DNA of 64,000 nucleotides from Nitrosomonas sp. (GCA_024282035.1 JAMWZR010000001.1:248001-312000), one strand, 5' to 3'. Numbered from the stretch's first letter, positions 27,439 through 38,445 are shown. Notes: generated by a model from the letters alone, not told the origin. Numbers and translations: made by a program.

Positions 27439-28689
27439 ATGTTTCAGCATATCAAAGTGCCTACTGTAGGTGAAAAGATTCAGGTCAATGACGATGGCTC
27501 TATGAGTGTACCTGACAATCCCATTATTCCGTTCATAGAAGGAGATGGCATCGGCGCGGATATCACGCCGGTAATGCGGAAGGTTGTGGACGCGGCGGTT
27601 CATACAGTTTATGGCGATCGTCGTAAGATTTCGTGGATGGAAATATATGCCGGAGAAAAATCGACACGAATTTATGGGGCGGATGTGTGGCTTCCGGATG
27701 AGACCCTAGCAGCGGCCAAAGAGTTTGTCGTTTCGATTAAAGGTCCGCTAACGACTCCTATCGGTGGAGGGATTCGCTCAATTAACGTGGCTTTACGACA
27801 ACTTCTCGACTTGTATATTTGCTTGCGTCCGGTGCGGTATTTTTCTGGCGTACCCAGTCCGCTGAAAAACCCCGAAAAAACAGATATGGTAATTTTCAGG
27901 GAAAACTCGGAAGATATTTACGCCGGAATTGAGTGGGAAGCTGAATCTGATGGCGCAAGGAAAGTTATTAAGTTTTTGATGGATGAAATGAAGGTAAATC
28001 ACATTCGTTTTCCCCAAACCTCCGGTATTGGTATTAAACCTGTTTCGAGAGAGGGTACAGAACGATTCGTCAGGAAAGCAATTCAGTACGCCATAGATAA
28101 TAAAAGAAAATCGGTTACCTTGGTGCACAAGGGTAATATCATGAAATTTACAGAGGGTGCTTTTAAAAAATGGGGTTATGCATTGGCTGCCAAAGAATTC
28201 GGAGCTGAACTACTGGATGGTGGTCCTTGGATGAAACTCCAGCATGAAGGTGGCGATATCGTCATTAAGGATGTAATCGCAGATGCCTTCTTGCAGCAAA
28301 TTTTGCTGCGACCGGAGGAGTACGATGTGGTAGCCACATTGAATTTGAATGGTGATTATATTTCGGATGCATTGGCTGCTCAGGTCGGCGGTATAGGAAT
28401 TGCTCCCGGAGCAAACTTGAGTGACAGTGTTGCTATTTTTGAAGCCACACATGGTACGGCGCCTAAATATGCTGGAAAGGATCAGGTTAATCCGGGATCG
28501 ATCATATTATCCGCAGAAATGATGTTGAGGCATCTTGGTTGGTCAGAAGCAGCAGATATGCTCATTGTTTCAATGGAAAGAACAATCCAGGATAAGGTAG
28601 TCACCTATGATTTTGCACGCTTGCTTCCAGGAGCGAGGGAAGTGTCGTGCTCAGTGTTTGGTCATGAAATGATAAATCGTATGAAATAA
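27439..28689 (+). CDS. icd: Isocitrate dehydrogenase, NADP-dependent
   Basis: A 416-residue TCA-cycle enzyme converting isocitrate to 2-oxoglutarate with reduction of NADP+. It follows E. coli Icd along its length: [15 protein letters not shown], the substrate loop [13 protein letters not shown] (the Ser of this loop is the phosphorylation site in E. coli), [24 protein letters not shown] and [16 protein letters not shown]. The NADP-selecting residues are present in the [17 protein letters not shown] segment (Lys, Tyr and Val at the expected spacing). The frame opens at 27355, but GGAG precedes the ATG at 27439, which also gives the E. coli-type N-terminus. Confidence 0.96.
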   Translation: MFQHIKVPTVGEKIQVNDDGSMSVPDNPIIPFIEGDGIGADITPVMRKVVDAAVHTVYGDRRKISWMEIYAGEKSTRIYGADVWLPDETLAAAKEFVVSIKGPLTTPIGGGIRSINVALRQLLDLYICLRPVRYFSGVPSPLKNPEKTDMVIFRENSEDIYAGIEWEAESDGARKVIKFLMDEMKVNHIRFPQTSGIGIKPVSREGTERFVRKAIQYAIDNKRKSVTLVHKGNIMKFTEGAFKKWGYALAAKEFGAELLDGGPWMKLQHEGGDIVIKDVIADAFLQQILLRPEEYDVVATLNLNGDYISDALAAQVGGIGIAPGANLSDSVAIFEATHGTAPKYAGKDQVNPGSIILSAEMMLRHLGWSEAADMLIVSMERTIQDKVVTYDFARLLPGAREVSCSVFGHEMINRMK

Positions 28690-28776
28690 GACGACGATTT
28701 TGATTTCTAAAAAGGAGTGCTATCTGTTATGCGCTGATTGACGTTGTCAATCACCCTCTGGATGACGGTGACTATA

Positions 28777-28817
28777 AATAAATAACCCCTTGCTTCATGG
28801 AAAATGGCAGCAAGGGG
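28777..28817 (-). terminator. Probable cspA terminator
   Basis: AGCAAGGGG and CCCCTTGCT (28786-28794 with 28809-28817) form a perfect 9-bp stem. On the minus strand it is followed by TTATTTATTTAT, so it should end the cspA transcript 83 bases after the stop codon; the opposite side has five A residues, giving some potential to stop icd read-through as well. Confidence 0.65.
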
Positions 28818-28899
28818 AAAAATAGTGATACGACTTTATTGTCTTACTGTGTCAAAAGTCTAAGCCAGTCTTTAGTGTTATAAATGAACAGTTGAACAG

Positions 28900-29103
28900 T
28901 TAAGCAGATTGGATATTGGAGGCTTGCTTTCCTTTCGGGCCTTGGGTGACATCAAAGCTCACTTTCTGGCCTTCTTTGAGAGTTTTAAATCCAGACATGT
29001 TGATTGCTGAGAAGTGTGCGAATAAATCTTCACTACCATCATCAGGAGTAATAAAACCGAAACCTTTAGAATCGTTAAACCATTTTACTGTACCTGTTGC
29101 CAT
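28900..29103 (-). CDS. cspA: Cold shock-like protein CspA
   Basis: A 67-residue single cold-shock domain that binds single-stranded nucleic acids and acts as an RNA chaperone. RNP1 ([11 protein letters not shown]) and RNP2 (DLFAHFSAI) are intact, and the start [16 protein letters not shown] is canonical. AGGAAG lies seven bases before the ATG. The 270 bases upstream, shared with divergent clpS, could include a long 5' leader as in other cold-shock genes, though I cannot show a thermosensor. A terminator lies downstream. Confidence 0.96.
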   Translation of the reverse strand: MATGTVKWFNDSKGFGFITPDDGSEDLFAHFSAINMSGFKTLKEGQKVSFDVTQGPKGKQASNIQSA

Positions 29104-29374
29104 TTCTACTTCCTATAAAAAACTGGGCCGGAAACCCTAATACTATTTGAATTTCAAGACCATTGACGGATAAAACGGTACCGCAGAGAACTTGAAGCCA
29201 AACGCCATTTGTCGTTTTACGCAAATCTGGGGTTAAAGTCAAGCGGTTACGGTATTTTTGTTGGGGTGATAAAGTTATTGGACTAAGACACTTGAAAATT
29301 TTGTCGTAATCATCAAATATGATAAAAATAGGATAGATTATGTCTAGAGAAAAGTATGAATTGGTAAAAATAGT

Positions 29375-29683
29375 ATGGCCGCGAGTCAATCAAAAATTTC
29401 AAGAGTAAGTGAATCCAAGAGCAAAGAAAAAGTACCGCCTATGTATAAGATTCTATTGCTGAATGATGATTTTACACCGATGGAATTTGTAATAGAGGTA
29501 CTAAAGATGTTTTTTTCCATGGATCAAGAGCAAGCAACTCGAATAATGTTGAAGGTGCACACGGAAGGAGTGGGTGTGTGCGGTATCTACACGAGTGACA
29601 TAGCGAGTACAAAAGTGAGCCAAGTAACAGAGTTTTCAAGAAAGAATCAGCATCCACTTCGTTGTGTGATGGAGGAAAATTAA
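29375..29683 (+). CDS. clpS: ClpS adaptor for the ClpAP protease
   Basis: A 102-residue N-recognin adaptor that delivers N-end rule substrates to ClpAP. The conserved core is [19 protein letters not shown] (residues 24-42), with the substrate pocket Asp-Asp pair and the middle [20 protein letters not shown]; the N-terminal extension that inhibits or docks on ClpA is about 22 residues. The ATG at 29375 has no strong Shine-Dalgarno. It is divergent from cspA and followed by clpA after one base. Confidence 0.95.
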   Translation: MAASQSKISRVSESKSKEKVPPMYKILLLNDDFTPMEFVIEVLKMFFSMDQEQATRIMLKVHTEGVGVCGIYTSDIASTKVSQVTEFSRKNQHPLRCVMEEN

Positions 29684-29684
29684 C

Positions 29685-31940
29685 ATGATTGCTCCGGATT
29701 TAGAAGTTAGCTTACATATGGCTTTTGTCGAATCAAGACAGAAAAGATATGAATTTATTACTGTCGAGCATTTGCTGCTGGCCATGTTGGATAATGCCAG
29801 TGCTGCAGAAGTGTTGAATGCATGCCTGATCGATATTGAAGATCTGAGAGGTGTGTTATTGGAACATATTGCTCGTCATACCCCCGTCATAAGTGGAACT
29901 GATGAAGTCGATACGCAGCCAACTCTGGGGTTTCAGCGAGTTATTCAGAGAGCTATCCTGCATGTGCAATCATCTGGGAAAAAAGAAGTCACTGGTGCCA
30001 ATGTTTTGGTTTCTATTTTCGGAGAAAAAGAATCTCATGCTGTTTATTTTCTCCAGCAAAGAGGCGTAACTCGCCTTGATGTGGTGAATTATATTTCTCA
30101 CAATATTCGCAAATTACCTCCAGAAAATGACGCCAAGAACAATCATGAAAATGATAGTGAACAAGATACTGGTGCTACCGGATTGCTGGAAAATTACACC
30201 GTTAACCTTAATCATCTGGCGCTGATAAATAAGATTGATCCCCTCGTCGGGCGTGAAAAAGAAATTGAGCGGGTGATTCAAACATTATGTCGGCGACGTA
30301 AAAATAATCCTCTCTTAGTAGGCGAAGCAGGTGTTGGAAAAACTGCCATTGCTGAAGGGCTAGCTAAACGTATTGTGGAAGGCGATGTACCGGATTTATT
30401 GCTGAAGCATCAAATTTATTCACTTGACATGGGTGCATTGCTGGCAGGGACGAAATATCGCGGTGATTTCGAGCAGCGACTCAAAACACTGCTGAAGCAA
30501 TTGACTGACAATTCATCGGCTATTTTATTTATTGATGAGATTCATACTCTGATTGGAGCTGGAGCAGCTTCTGGTGGGGTTCTAGATGCATCTAACCTAT
30601 TGAAGCCAATTTTAAGTTCTGGGCAATTGCGCTGTATTGGTGCGACTACATTTAGCGAGTACCGTGGAATATTCGAGAAAGATCATGCATTATCCAGGCG
30701 TTTCCAACAGATAGAGGTCAATGAGCCCAGTATCGACGAAACCGTTGCTATTTTGAGGGGATTAAAGTCCAGGTATGAGCACCATCACAAGGTTAAATAT
30801 ACTATCAGTGCACTTATCTCGGCAGCTGAGCTTTCAGAACGGTATATCAATGATCGGCATCTGCCCGATAAGGCGATTGATGTAATTGACGAGGCGGGGG
30901 CTGCTCAACGGATATTGCCAAAATCCAAGAAACGCAGAATTATCGGTAAAAGTGAAATCGAAAATGTTGTAGCAAAGATTGCGCGTATACCTCCGCAAAA
31001 TATCTCTTCCAACGATCGCAATAAACTGAAGACACTGGCGCGTGATATGAGGTCGGTTGTGTTCGGACAAGATGAGGCAATTAATTCTCTGACCAGTGCA
31101 ATTAAAATGGCTAGAAGCGGCTTGGGAAATCCGCAAAAACCTGTTGGTTCCTTTCTCTTCTCTGGTCCTACTGGGGTGGGTAAAACAGAAGTGGCAAAAC
31201 AGCTGGCTTATGCACTTGGTATTCATTTGCATCGTTTTGATATGTCTGAATATATGGAAAGACATGCAGTGTCGCGCTTGATCGGTGCGCCTCCTGGATA
31301 TGTTGGCTACGATCAAGGGGGGTTGTTGACCGAAGCGATCATCAAGCATCCTTATTCTGTATTGCTGTTGGATGAGATCGAGAAGGCGCATACGGATATT
31401 TTTAATATCCTGCTGCAAGTGATGGATTATGGAACACTTACCGACAATAATGGGCGTAAAGCTGATTTTCGTAATGTAATCATTATCATGACCACGAATG
31501 CCGGTGCGGAATCTTTGACCAAGTCGTCGATCGGATTTACGAAGCCGAGTTTGGTTGGTAATGAAATGAACGATATTAAAAAGCTATTTACCCCAGAATT
31601 TCGTAACCGCTTGGACGCCATCATTTCGTTCACTCCGTTGACACGGGAGATTATTTTGCGTGTGGTCGATAAGTTCCTGATTCAACTAGAGGGTCAGCTG
31701 CAAGAGAAAAAAGTTGAAGTACTATTTACCGAGAAGCTGCGAGAGTATCTTGCAAAAAATGGATTTGATCCGCTGATGGGAGCACGTCCAATGGAGCGTC
31801 TCATTCAAGATACAATTCGGAGTGCATTGGCGGATGAGTTATTATTCGGACGCTTGATGAATGGCGGCAAGGTTACAGTAGATGTCGATTCGGTCAATCA
31901 AGTAATCCTTGCATATGAAGAAGAAGTTGAAATGATTTGA
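29685..31940 (+). CDS. clpA: ATP-dependent Clp protease ATP-binding subunit ClpA
   Basis: A 751-residue AAA+ unfoldase that feeds substrates into ClpP. It has the N-domain (repeated Clp_N helices, residues 1-145), AAA-1 with Walker [10 protein letters not shown] near residue 215 and Walker [10 protein letters not shown], and AAA-2 with GPTGVGKTE near residue 495, [10 protein letters not shown] and the C-terminal D2-small domain. The absence of a long middle coiled coil distinguishes it from ClpB. It pairs with clpS immediately upstream. No clpP is in the window. Confidence 0.96.
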   Translation: MIAPDLEVSLHMAFVESRQKRYEFITVEHLLLAMLDNASAAEVLNACLIDIEDLRGVLLEHIARHTPVISGTDEVDTQPTLGFQRVIQRAILHVQSSGKKEVTGANVLVSIFGEKESHAVYFLQQRGVTRLDVVNYISHNIRKLPPENDAKNNHENDSEQDTGATGLLENYTVNLNHLALINKIDPLVGREKEIERVIQTLCRRRKNNPLLVGEAGVGKTAIAEGLAKRIVEGDVPDLLLKHQIYSLDMGALLAGTKYRGDFEQRLKTLLKQLTDNSSAILFIDEIHTLIGAGAASGGVLDASNLLKPILSSGQLRCIGATTFSEYRGIFEKDHALSRRFQQIEVNEPSIDETVAILRGLKSRYEHHHKVKYTISALISAAELSERYINDRHLPDKAIDVIDEAGAAQRILPKSKKRRIIGKSEIENVVAKIARIPPQNISSNDRNKLKTLARDMRSVVFGQDEAINSLTSAIKMARSGLGNPQKPVGSFLFSGPTGVGKTEVAKQLAYALGIHLHRFDMSEYMERHAVSRLIGAPPGYVGYDQGGLLTEAIIKHPYSVLLLDEIEKAHTDIFNILLQVMDYGTLTDNNGRKADFRNVIIIMTTNAGAESLTKSSIGFTKPSLVGNEMNDIKKLFTPEFRNRLDAIISFTPLTREIILRVVDKFLIQLEGQLQEKKVEVLFTEKLREYLAKNGFDPLMGARPMERLIQDTIRSALADELLFGRLMNGGKVTVDVDSVNQVILAYEEEVEMI

Positions 31941-32268
31941 TTTTTTATTCGATTTATACGCCTAACATCTAACTATCCATGGATGATGCAGTGTTTTGAT
32001 GGGTAGTGTCATCTCGATTGGGTTGCAGCCACTGTTGAAAGAATAGATTACGTTGGATTCAGCTACTGCTAGCGGTTCTATCTCATGTGAAGGTAGAGTC
32101 TTTTCGATCAATTTAATCGTCTCATTAGACTAACGAAGTCGGATTCAAATTTTATTCCTATCTCTCCTGCACATTACCAGTTTTCTGTCTTTAGTTTAGT
32201 CCGGTAATGTTAATATACTGACTTTGACGATTTTAGATTTTTCAAATTTTCATAGGAATAGTATCACC
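31941..32268 (+). other. Upstream region of glyA
   Basis: The 328 bases between clpA and glyA contain no convincing ORF. The glyA promoter is expected near 32195-32220, where TTTAGT and TAATAT-like elements lie. I see no terminator with a strong stem after clpA, and no match I can defend to a glycine or tetrahydrofolate riboswitch. Confidence 0.4.
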
Positions 32269-33516
32269 ATGTTTTCGCAGAAGCACACCATTGAAAATGC
32301 CGATCCCGAGTTATGGCAGGCGATCAAAGGCGAGATGCAGCGCCAAGAAGAGTATATTGAGTTAATCGCATCGGAAAATTACGCGAGTCCTGCGGTCATG
32401 CAAGCCCAAGGCTCCGTGTTAACCAATAAATATGCCGAAGGCTATCCGGCCAAGAGGTATTATGGTGGATGCATGTATGCAGATCAGGTGGAGCAGTTGG
32501 CTATTGATCGCTTGAAAGCGTTGTTTGGTGCCGAGTATGTTAATGTACAGCCGCACTCTGGTTCGCAAGCCAATGCCGCTGTTTACTTATCTGCACTCAA
32601 ACCCGGTGATACATTGCTTGGTATGTCGCTTGCTCATGGTGGACATTTGACGCATGGATCCAGTGTGAATATGAGTGGCAAGATCTTCAATTCAATTTCA
32701 TATGGACTACATCCGGATACCGAGATTCTCGATTATGATGAAGTGGAGCGTCTGGCACATGAGCACAAACCCAAAATGATTGTTGCTGGTGCTTCATCCT
32801 ACGCAAGAGTAATTGACTGGAAGCGTTTCCGGAAAATTGCTGATGCTGTTGGAGCTTATCTTTTTGTTGATATGGCCCATTATGCAGGTCTGGTGGCAGC
32901 TGGTTTCTACCCTAATCCGGTAGGTATAGCCGATTATGTTACTAGTACGACACATAAAACTCTGCGCGGCCCACGTGGCGGCATTATCATGGCCAAACCT
33001 GAGCACGAGAAAGCTCTGAATTCTGCTATTTTTCCCCAAACTCAAGGCGGGCCATTGATGCATGTCATTGCTGCCAAGGCGGTGGCATTCAAGGAAGCGG
33101 CGAGTCATGAGTTCAAAAATTATCAGGAGCAAGTCATCGAGAATGCTCGTGTCATGGCCAAGGTGCTAACTCAGCGCGGGCTGCGGATTGTATCTGGACA
33201 AACTGACTGTCATATGTTCCTGGTTGATTTGCGAGCCATGAATTTGACTGGTAAGCAGGCTGAGGAATCACTGGAAAAGGCACATATCACGGTAAACAAG
33301 AATGCCATTCCAAATGACCCGCAGAAACCCTTTGTCACCAGTGGTATCCGGGTTGGTTCTCCGGCCATTACTACACGTGGATTCAAAGAACTAGAAGCGG
33401 AAGAACTGGCGAATCTCATCGCTGATGTATTGGCGGCTCCCGAAGATAATGCGGTGTTGGCCCGTGTTGCAGATGAAGCAAAACGACTCTGTAAAAAATT
33501 TCCTGTATATGGTTAA
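32269..33516 (+). CDS. glyA: Serine hydroxymethyltransferase
   Basis: A 415-residue PLP enzyme that interconverts serine and glycine and charges tetrahydrofolate with one-carbon units. Hallmarks are [18 protein letters not shown] near residue 25, [15 protein letters not shown] near 92, the PLP-lysine motif [14 protein letters not shown] near 222-235, and the C-terminal [15 protein letters not shown]. The frame opens at 32224, but the family start [16 protein letters not shown] and an upstream AGGA support the ATG at 32269. The order glyA-nrdR-ribD is common in proteobacteria. Confidence 0.97.
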   Translation: MFSQKHTIENADPELWQAIKGEMQRQEEYIELIASENYASPAVMQAQGSVLTNKYAEGYPAKRYYGGCMYADQVEQLAIDRLKALFGAEYVNVQPHSGSQANAAVYLSALKPGDTLLGMSLAHGGHLTHGSSVNMSGKIFNSISYGLHPDTEILDYDEVERLAHEHKPKMIVAGASSYARVIDWKRFRKIADAVGAYLFVDMAHYAGLVAAGFYPNPVGIADYVTSTTHKTLRGPRGGIIMAKPEHEKALNSAIFPQTQGGPLMHVIAAKAVAFKEAASHEFKNYQEQVIENARVMAKVLTQRGLRIVSGQTDCHMFLVDLRAMNLTGKQAEESLEKAHITVNKNAIPNDPQKPFVTSGIRVGSPAITTRGFKELEAEELANLIADVLAAPEDNAVLARVADEAKRLCKKFPVYG

Positions 33517-33568
33517 TTTTGATTGCTTGAATTTGCTTCCCGGAAATATTTAGCCCTGTTGACCTGAT

Positions 33569-34045
33569 ATGAAATGCCCATTTTGCAATGCCGATGATAC
33601 GAATGTCGTAGACTCGCGTGTTAGCGAAGATGGGCATAAAATTCGCCGGCGAAGACGTTGTCATTCCTGTGACAAGCGCTTTACCACATATGAAACGGTA
33701 GAATTGCGCATGCCACAGGTCGTAAAGCATGATGGTAGCCGCACCGAGTTTGATCGGAACAAATTACTGATCGGCTTCAAGCGGGCTTTGCACAAGCGTC
33801 CAGTCCCGACTGGTCATGTCGATGCGGCAATTGATCGTATCGTACAGAAACTACTGGCGCTGGGTGAGCGCGAAGTGACATCGCGCAGTATCGGTGAAAG
33901 TGTCATGGAAGAGTTGTATGGGCTGGATCAAGTGGCTTATATTCGTTTTGCATCGGTTTATAAAAGCTTTCAGGGTGTCGATGATTTTCGGGATGCAATC
34001 AAGGCAGTGCAGAAGCCAGACCAAAAGCACGACAAGAAATCGTAA
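33569..34045 (+). CDS. nrdR: Transcriptional repressor NrdR
   Basis: A 158-residue repressor of ribonucleotide reductase genes that senses ATP/dATP. The N-terminal zinc ribbon ([17 protein letters not shown] with the second pair CHSCDKRF) is followed by an ATP-cone domain from about residue 50 ([16 protein letters not shown]). It starts 52 bases after glyA. No nrd gene lies in the window, so its targets are elsewhere. Confidence 0.96.
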   Translation: MKCPFCNADDTNVVDSRVSEDGHKIRRRRRCHSCDKRFTTYETVELRMPQVVKHDGSRTEFDRNKLLIGFKRALHKRPVPTGHVDAAIDRIVQKLLALGEREVTSRSIGESVMEELYGLDQVAYIRFASVYKSFQGVDDFRDAIKAVQKPDQKHDKKS

Positions 34046-34106
34046 TACTGCGCTGTTCCTGCCGCATGCTATCGCTGCGGGTTTCTTTTCGACGAAGCGG
34101 ATTTAA

Positions 34107-35195
34107 ATGTTCTCTCCCTCAGACTACACTCACATGGCTCACGCACTGCGTTTGGCCGAGCGAGGCTTGTATAGTACGTCGCCCAATCCGCGTGTCGGCT
34201 GTGTCTTGGTACATAACAATCAAATTATTTCGAGCGGCTGGCATGAGAAAGCCGGTTGTCCGCATGCCGAAATAATCGCATTAAGACAAGCTGGTCAGCG
34301 TGCACGTTATGCGACGGCTTACATAACGCTGGAGCCTTGCAGTCATCATGGGCGCACCCCACCCTGTGCCAATGCATTAATCGAAGCAGGCATTACTCGT
34401 GTGGTCATGGCTATGCAAGATCCCAACCCGATTGTTTCCGGACGTGGTCGTGCCATGCTGGAGCAGGCCGGTATTAATGTGCAGGCAGACTTGCTGCATG
34501 ATGAAGCGCAAGCACTCAATCGTGGATTCGTATCCCGAATGACTCGTCGCAGGCCTTGGGTCAGACTGAAAATTGCAGCCAGTCTGGATGGCAGGATTGC
34601 GCTTAATAATGGCGCCAGTCAGTGGATCACAGGCAATGCGGCACGATTGGACGGACACCGCTGGCGAGCTCGATCGTGTGCCATCATGACAGGGATTGGT
34701 ACAGTAAAAGCGGATAATCCTCAACTGACCGTGCGAGATCTTAACGTTGTGCGACAACCAACGAAGGTCGTTGTTGATAGTAAACTGGACATTTCGTACG
34801 ATGCCAGATTGCTGCAGGAGGGGAATATCGTGATTTTTACTGCGAACCCGGAAAGAAGTGAGGAAAAAGTAATGCTGGAAGAGCGTGGTGTCCGGATTTT
34901 CGTAGAGCCAAACGAAAGTGGCAAGGTTGATGTGCATAAGATGCTCAGCAGGCTTGCTGATTTGGAAATGAATGAAATCCTGGTTGAAGCCGGTGGTGAG
35001 TTGAGCGGTGTTTTGATCGAGGCTGGTCTGGTCGATGAAATAATATTTTACTTTTCACCTCAACTGCTTGGGGATTGTGCGCAGCCTATGCTTAGATTGC
35101 CCGAGCTGACCGAATTACATAACAGTAAGAAACTGACCATCAGGGATGTCCGCATGATTGGAAAAGATTTTCGCATGATAGCTGGTTTTGAGTGA
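34107..35195 (+). CDS. ribD: Bifunctional riboflavin deaminase/reductase RibD
   Basis: A 362-residue enzyme carrying out the second and third steps of riboflavin synthesis. The N-terminal deaminase domain has the zinc motif HAEIIAL (near residue 52) and PCSHHGRTPPC (near 76-86); the C-terminal NADPH-dependent reductase domain begins around residue 148 (PWVRLKIAASLDGRIAL) and includes GIGTVKADNPQLTVR. It follows nrdR by 61 bases in the usual order. Other rib genes are not in the window. Confidence 0.95.
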   Translation: MFSPSDYTHMAHALRLAERGLYSTSPNPRVGCVLVHNNQIISSGWHEKAGCPHAEIIALRQAGQRARYATAYITLEPCSHHGRTPPCANALIEAGITRVVMAMQDPNPIVSGRGRAMLEQAGINVQADLLHDEAQALNRGFVSRMTRRRPWVRLKIAASLDGRIALNNGASQWITGNAARLDGHRWRARSCAIMTGIGTVKADNPQLTVRDLNVVRQPTKVVVDSKLDISYDARLLQEGNIVIFTANPERSEEKVMLEERGVRIFVEPNESGKVDVHKMLSRLADLEMNEILVEAGGELSGVLIEAGLVDEIIFYFSPQLLGDCAQPMLRLPELTELHNSKKLTIRDVRMIGKDFRMIAGFE

Positions 35196-35204
35196 GGGGA
35201 TCGC

Positions 35205-35786
35205 TCACTCACGAAGAGGTCTTTTGGCCAGTTTGCGCTGTAATGTTCGGCGATGCATGTTGAGAATGCGGGCGGTTACGGAAATATTATTGTCGTTTTC
35301 GGTCAAAATGCGCTGGATGTATTCCCATTCCAATCTTCCTACGGAGAGTGGATTGACGCTGATCGGGATGTCAGATTCACCAACGGTGCGTTCGAAAGCT
35401 GCCATGATTTCGTCAGCATCGACAGGTTTCGCCAGATAATGAGTGGCTCCCAGTTTGATCGCTTCTACTGCGGTGGCAATGCTGGCATACCCCGTCAGCA
35501 TGACGATACGGGTGCCAAAATCTAGTGCTTTTAGTTTTTCTACAAGAACCAAACCAGATTCACTGGCCAGTTTCAAGTCGACAATAGCGTATTCGGGTGG
35601 CGTGTTCTCTGCCTGGTTGAGCGCATCTTCAATGGTATGGGCACAGACAACACCGAAGCCACGTTTTGTCATGGCCTTGGCGAGTACATTGCAAAAAACC
35701 GAATCGTCATCAACGATCAGCAAACTGGGGTTTTCATTCTCGCAGCTATCCATTACTGTGATTTGCGTCATCATATTTTTAACCAA
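35205..35786 (-). CDS. regA: RegA/PrrA/ActR-type redox response regulator
   Basis: A 193-residue response regulator with a receiver domain (LLIVDDDSVF near residue 21, phospho-acceptor in AIVDLKLASESG) and a C-terminal Fis-like helix-turn-helix (NNISVTARILNMHRRTLQRKLAKR). A proline-containing linker joins them. This is the compact architecture of the RegA/PrrA/ActR family, which controls respiration, CO2 fixation and nitrogen metabolism in response to redox state. The start overlaps the end of the sensor kinase gene by eight bases; the second ATG at 35774 is also possible. Targets in this organism are not shown. Confidence 0.9.
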   Translation of the reverse strand: MVKNMMTQITVMDSCENENPSLLIVDDDSVFCNVLAKAMTKRGFGVVCAHTIEDALNQAENTPPEYAIVDLKLASESGLVLVEKLKALDFGTRIVMLTGYASIATAVEAIKLGATHYLAKPVDADEIMAAFERTVGESDIPISVNPLSVGRLEWEYIQRILTENDNNISVTARILNMHRRTLQRKLAKRPLRE

Positions 35787-37038
35787 TCAGTGGTAAAACA
35801 ACTTGTGTGCAGGCTCCCCCCTGTTCGAGATTGAACAGACGAACGCTACCGCCAAATCGCTCGATATTGGCATTGGCCAAAAATAGGCCGATACCAAAAC
35901 CCTGGCCAGGTTTTTTGCTGGAAAAGAAAGCTTCACCGGCGCGCTGCATGGCTTCTGCCGATAATCCTTCCCCATCGTCGATGATTTCCAGGTTAAGAAT
36001 CTTGTTGTCCCAGTGGCTTTTGATTTCGATGCATTTGGAAGATGCGTCCGCTGCATTGTTGAGTAAATTCAGTATTGACTGATTTAATAATTGATTATCC
36101 ATGATGCGCGGAACCGGTTGTGTTCCACTGCTGTGATAAGTGAACTTAACGGATGGTCGTATCAATTTCCATTTATCCAGGACTTGGTGCAGAAACTCAT
36201 CGACAGGTAGTTCATTGCCTTGTTCGGCTCTATTCTGCCCCGCTTTGGCGAGCAATTGAGTCAATGTTTGTTTGCAATGGGTGATCTGGTCTCTCAGTAT
36301 GCTGATATTGTTCTGGAATTCTGTGTCCTGGGTATATTCTTGTTGAAGCTCACGAGTAACAACCGCCATGGTGGATAGCGGAGTACCGAGTTCATGTGCA
36401 GCACCGGCAGCCAATGTACCAAGCGCAATGATTTGCTCATTACGCAGAGCCTGCTCGCGAGCCTTGGCGAGATCCTGATCGCGATCCCGGATAGATGTAC
36501 TCATTTTTACAACGAACCAAGCAATGATGACCGTGCTTAATACGAAGGCTAGCCACATTCCGGAAACGTGCAATGTAAATTCGATCAAATGATTGCTGTG
36601 ATCATGGGGTAACGGAATGTAATTGAATAATAATAATGTATAACACGCGATGGTGATAATGGCCATGACCCACGTGTAACGCCAGGGAAGTGTGGCGGCT
36701 GCAATGGTGAGTGGTAATAAGTACAGTGAAATGAATGGATTGGTTGATCCGCCGCTAAAATATAGCAGACTGCTGAGTGCCAATACATCAATCAGCAATT
36801 GTGAGAAAAACTCAATATGCGAGACCGGCCACCGGCGATGTAACCGTATCCAGGTCAGGAGATTGATGCCTGTGAGTAGGGCAACTATTGATATCAGCTG
36901 TGTCCAGGGTATGACGATGTCTATCGTCCAGTATACGATCCCCAGTGTCAGGCATTGTGCCAAGATGGCAATGTTGCGTAATAGGAATAATCTTTGGAGG
37001 TTCTTGCTGAGTGGAGATTGACTGAGATCGCTGAACAT
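35779..37038 (-). CDS. regB: RegB/PrrB/ActS-type redox sensor histidine kinase
   Basis: A membrane histidine kinase with six predicted helices in residues 10-200, the GGSTNPFISLYLLPLTI segment typical of the RegB quinone-binding region, an H-box LAAGAAHELGTPLSTM, and an ATPase domain with N-box (LNLLNNAADAS), DDGEGL and GFGIGLFLANANIERFGG. A cysteine 47 residues after the phospho-His lies in RDQITHCKQTLTQL, matching the redox-active cysteine of RegB. The frame opens at 37119; I prefer the ATG at 37038 because the resulting short N-terminus before the first helix matches family members, although neither start has a good Shine-Dalgarno. Length 419 residues. Confidence 0.87.
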   Translation of the reverse strand: MFSDLSQSPLSKNLQRLFLLRNIAILAQCLTLGIVYWTIDIVIPWTQLISIVALLTGINLLTWIRLHRRWPVSHIEFFSQLLIDVLALSSLLYFSGGSTNPFISLYLLPLTIAAATLPWRYTWVMAIITIACYTLLLFNYIPLPHDHSNHLIEFTLHVSGMWLAFVLSTVIIAWFVVKMSTSIRDRDQDLAKAREQALRNEQIIALGTLAAGAAHELGTPLSTMAVVTRELQQEYTQDTEFQNNISILRDQITHCKQTLTQLLAKAGQNRAEQGNELPVDEFLHQVLDKWKLIRPSVKFTYHSSGTQPVPRIMDNQLLNQSILNLLNNAADASSKCIEIKSHWDNKILNLEIIDDGEGLSAEAMQRAGEAFFSSKKPGQGFGIGLFLANANIERFGGSVRLFNLEQGGACTQVVLPLIG

Positions 37039-37112
37039 ATTGCGAGTTAATGGTGCGTGATTTTCACTTTGGATTATGGGATAGATTAACTTAATTTTTG
37101 CTGGAAAACCAT

Positions 37113-37127
37113 GCGACAAATTGTCTC
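37113..37127. promoter_or_regulatory. Palindrome resembling a RegA/ActR-type site upstream of regB
   Basis: GCGACAAATTGTCTC contains the perfect inverted repeat GACAA-A-TTGTC. It partly matches the loose RegR/ActR consensus (GCG and GNC half-sites) and lies 75 bases upstream of the chosen regB start. The fit is imperfect, so this is only a candidate autoregulatory site. Confidence 0.3.
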
Positions 37128-37326
37128 AGGAGAAGTTTGAAAGCAGGCTATAATTCGCGGGTAGTGGATTATGCGATGTATATTTCGCAAACTAAGGATT
37201 GTCTAGTGGTGTTGCATCGATCTGTTAGTTATGGATGAGAAGCGTGGTAACTGACAGTTTTTTTCGTTAAAATCTTGAGTCATTTCACATTGGTGTGATG
37301 AATTAGTTTTCTTTCCCAAATTTCTT

Positions 37327-38445
37327 ATGATTCTTATACTAGTTCCCAATACGCAACCGGATAGCCCGGAATACAAGCAACTGATGGCGCATTTGAACAA
37401 TTTGTCAGGGATCACGGCACGTGTTCATACCGAAGTGGGTGTCGAACAGACGCTGACAGAAATTTATCTGATTGGTAATACCAAGGTGCTATCTGTTGAC
37501 GATGTCAATGCATTGCCATGTGTCGATCGTGTCGTTAGGGTTTCCGAGGAATATCGGGTACTGGGGCGGCATACCAATGATGATCGTCCGACCTATTTTG
37601 AGTATAACGGCGTGCGTTTCGGGCAGGATACCTTGAATGTTTTTGCCGGACTGTGTGCGGTCGATACCCTCGAGCATGTGGAAATGATGATGAAGGCATT
37701 GCGGGATAATGGACAGGTTTGTACTCGTATGGGTGCTTACAAGCCGCGCACGAGTCCATATTCATTTCAGGGGCATGGCAAGAGCTGTCTACCCTATGTT
37801 TTCGATTTGGCCGGAAAGTACGGAATCAAGGTCATCGCCATGGAAATCACCCATGAATCACACCTGGATGAGATTCGCGATGCACTGTATCAAACGGGAA
37901 ATTCAACCGGTGTAATGCTGCAAATCGGAACGCGTAATACACAAAATTTCGAATTGCTGAAGATCGTCGGTCGGCAGCAAAATTTTCCAGTGCTCATTAA
38001 GCGTGGTTTTGGTATCACCCTGGACGAGTCTTTGAATGCTGCTGAGTACCTCGCTTCAGAAGGTAACCGTAAAGTGGTTTTCGGTTTGCGGGGCATGAAA
38101 ACGAATATGGGCGATCCGCACCGGAATTTTGTCGATTTTTCACATGTCTCGGTGGTCAAGCGTCTGACCCGCATGCCAGTTTGTATCGATCCGTCGCATT
38201 CCGTAGGTAGTCGTGCAGTTTCATCAGATGGCGTACTGGATGTCATGCATGTGACAGCGCAAGGTATTGTGGCGGGAGCCAATATGGTGCTGGTGGATTT
38301 TCATCCGGTACCGAGCAAGGCGTTAGTGGATGGGCCACAGGCACTGCTAATGAAGGAGCTGCCACAGTTTCTGGAAGACATTCATATTGCCCGTGAGGCA
38401 TATGAAAAACGTGTAGCCTTAGCACAGCGCTACCGTGAAGAATAA
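37327..38445 (+). CDS. aroF: 3-deoxy-7-phosphoheptulonate (DAHP) synthase, class I beta type
   Basis: A 372-residue first enzyme of the shikimate pathway, joining phosphoenolpyruvate and erythrose 4-phosphate. It is of the beta type (Thermotoga/Bacillus-like), related to KDO8P synthase, and carries an N-terminal ferredoxin-like regulatory domain (residues 1 to about 68) that gives feedback control in relatives. Active-site segments include GAYKPRTSPYSFQGHG (near 138-153), LIKRGFGITLDE near 220, GLRGMKTN and CIDPSHSVGSR near 286. It is clearly different from enteric AroF/G/H. The gene stands alone between regB and ispH. Confidence 0.92.
   Translation: MILILVPNTQPDSPEYKQLMAHLNNLSGITARVHTEVGVEQTLTEIYLIGNTKVLSVDDVNALPCVDRVVRVSEEYRVLGRHTNDDRPTYFEYNGVRFGQDTLNVFAGLCAVDTLEHVEMMMKALRDNGQVCTRMGAYKPRTSPYSFQGHGKSCLPYVFDLAGKYGIKVIAMEITHESHLDEIRDALYQTGNSTGVMLQIGTRNTQNFELLKIVGRQQNFPVLIKRGFGITLDESLNAAEYLASEGNRKVVFGLRGMKTNMGDPHRNFVDFSHVSVVKRLTRMPVCIDPSHSVGSRAVSSDGVLDVMHVTAQGIVAGANMVLVDFHPVPSKALVDGPQALLMKELPQFLEDIHIAREAYEKRVALAQRYREE

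Noticed and set aside
31941-32268. A possible glycine or tetrahydrofolate riboswitch before glyA
   Set aside because: I could not find the conserved core of either class, and the gap shows no convincing nested stems.
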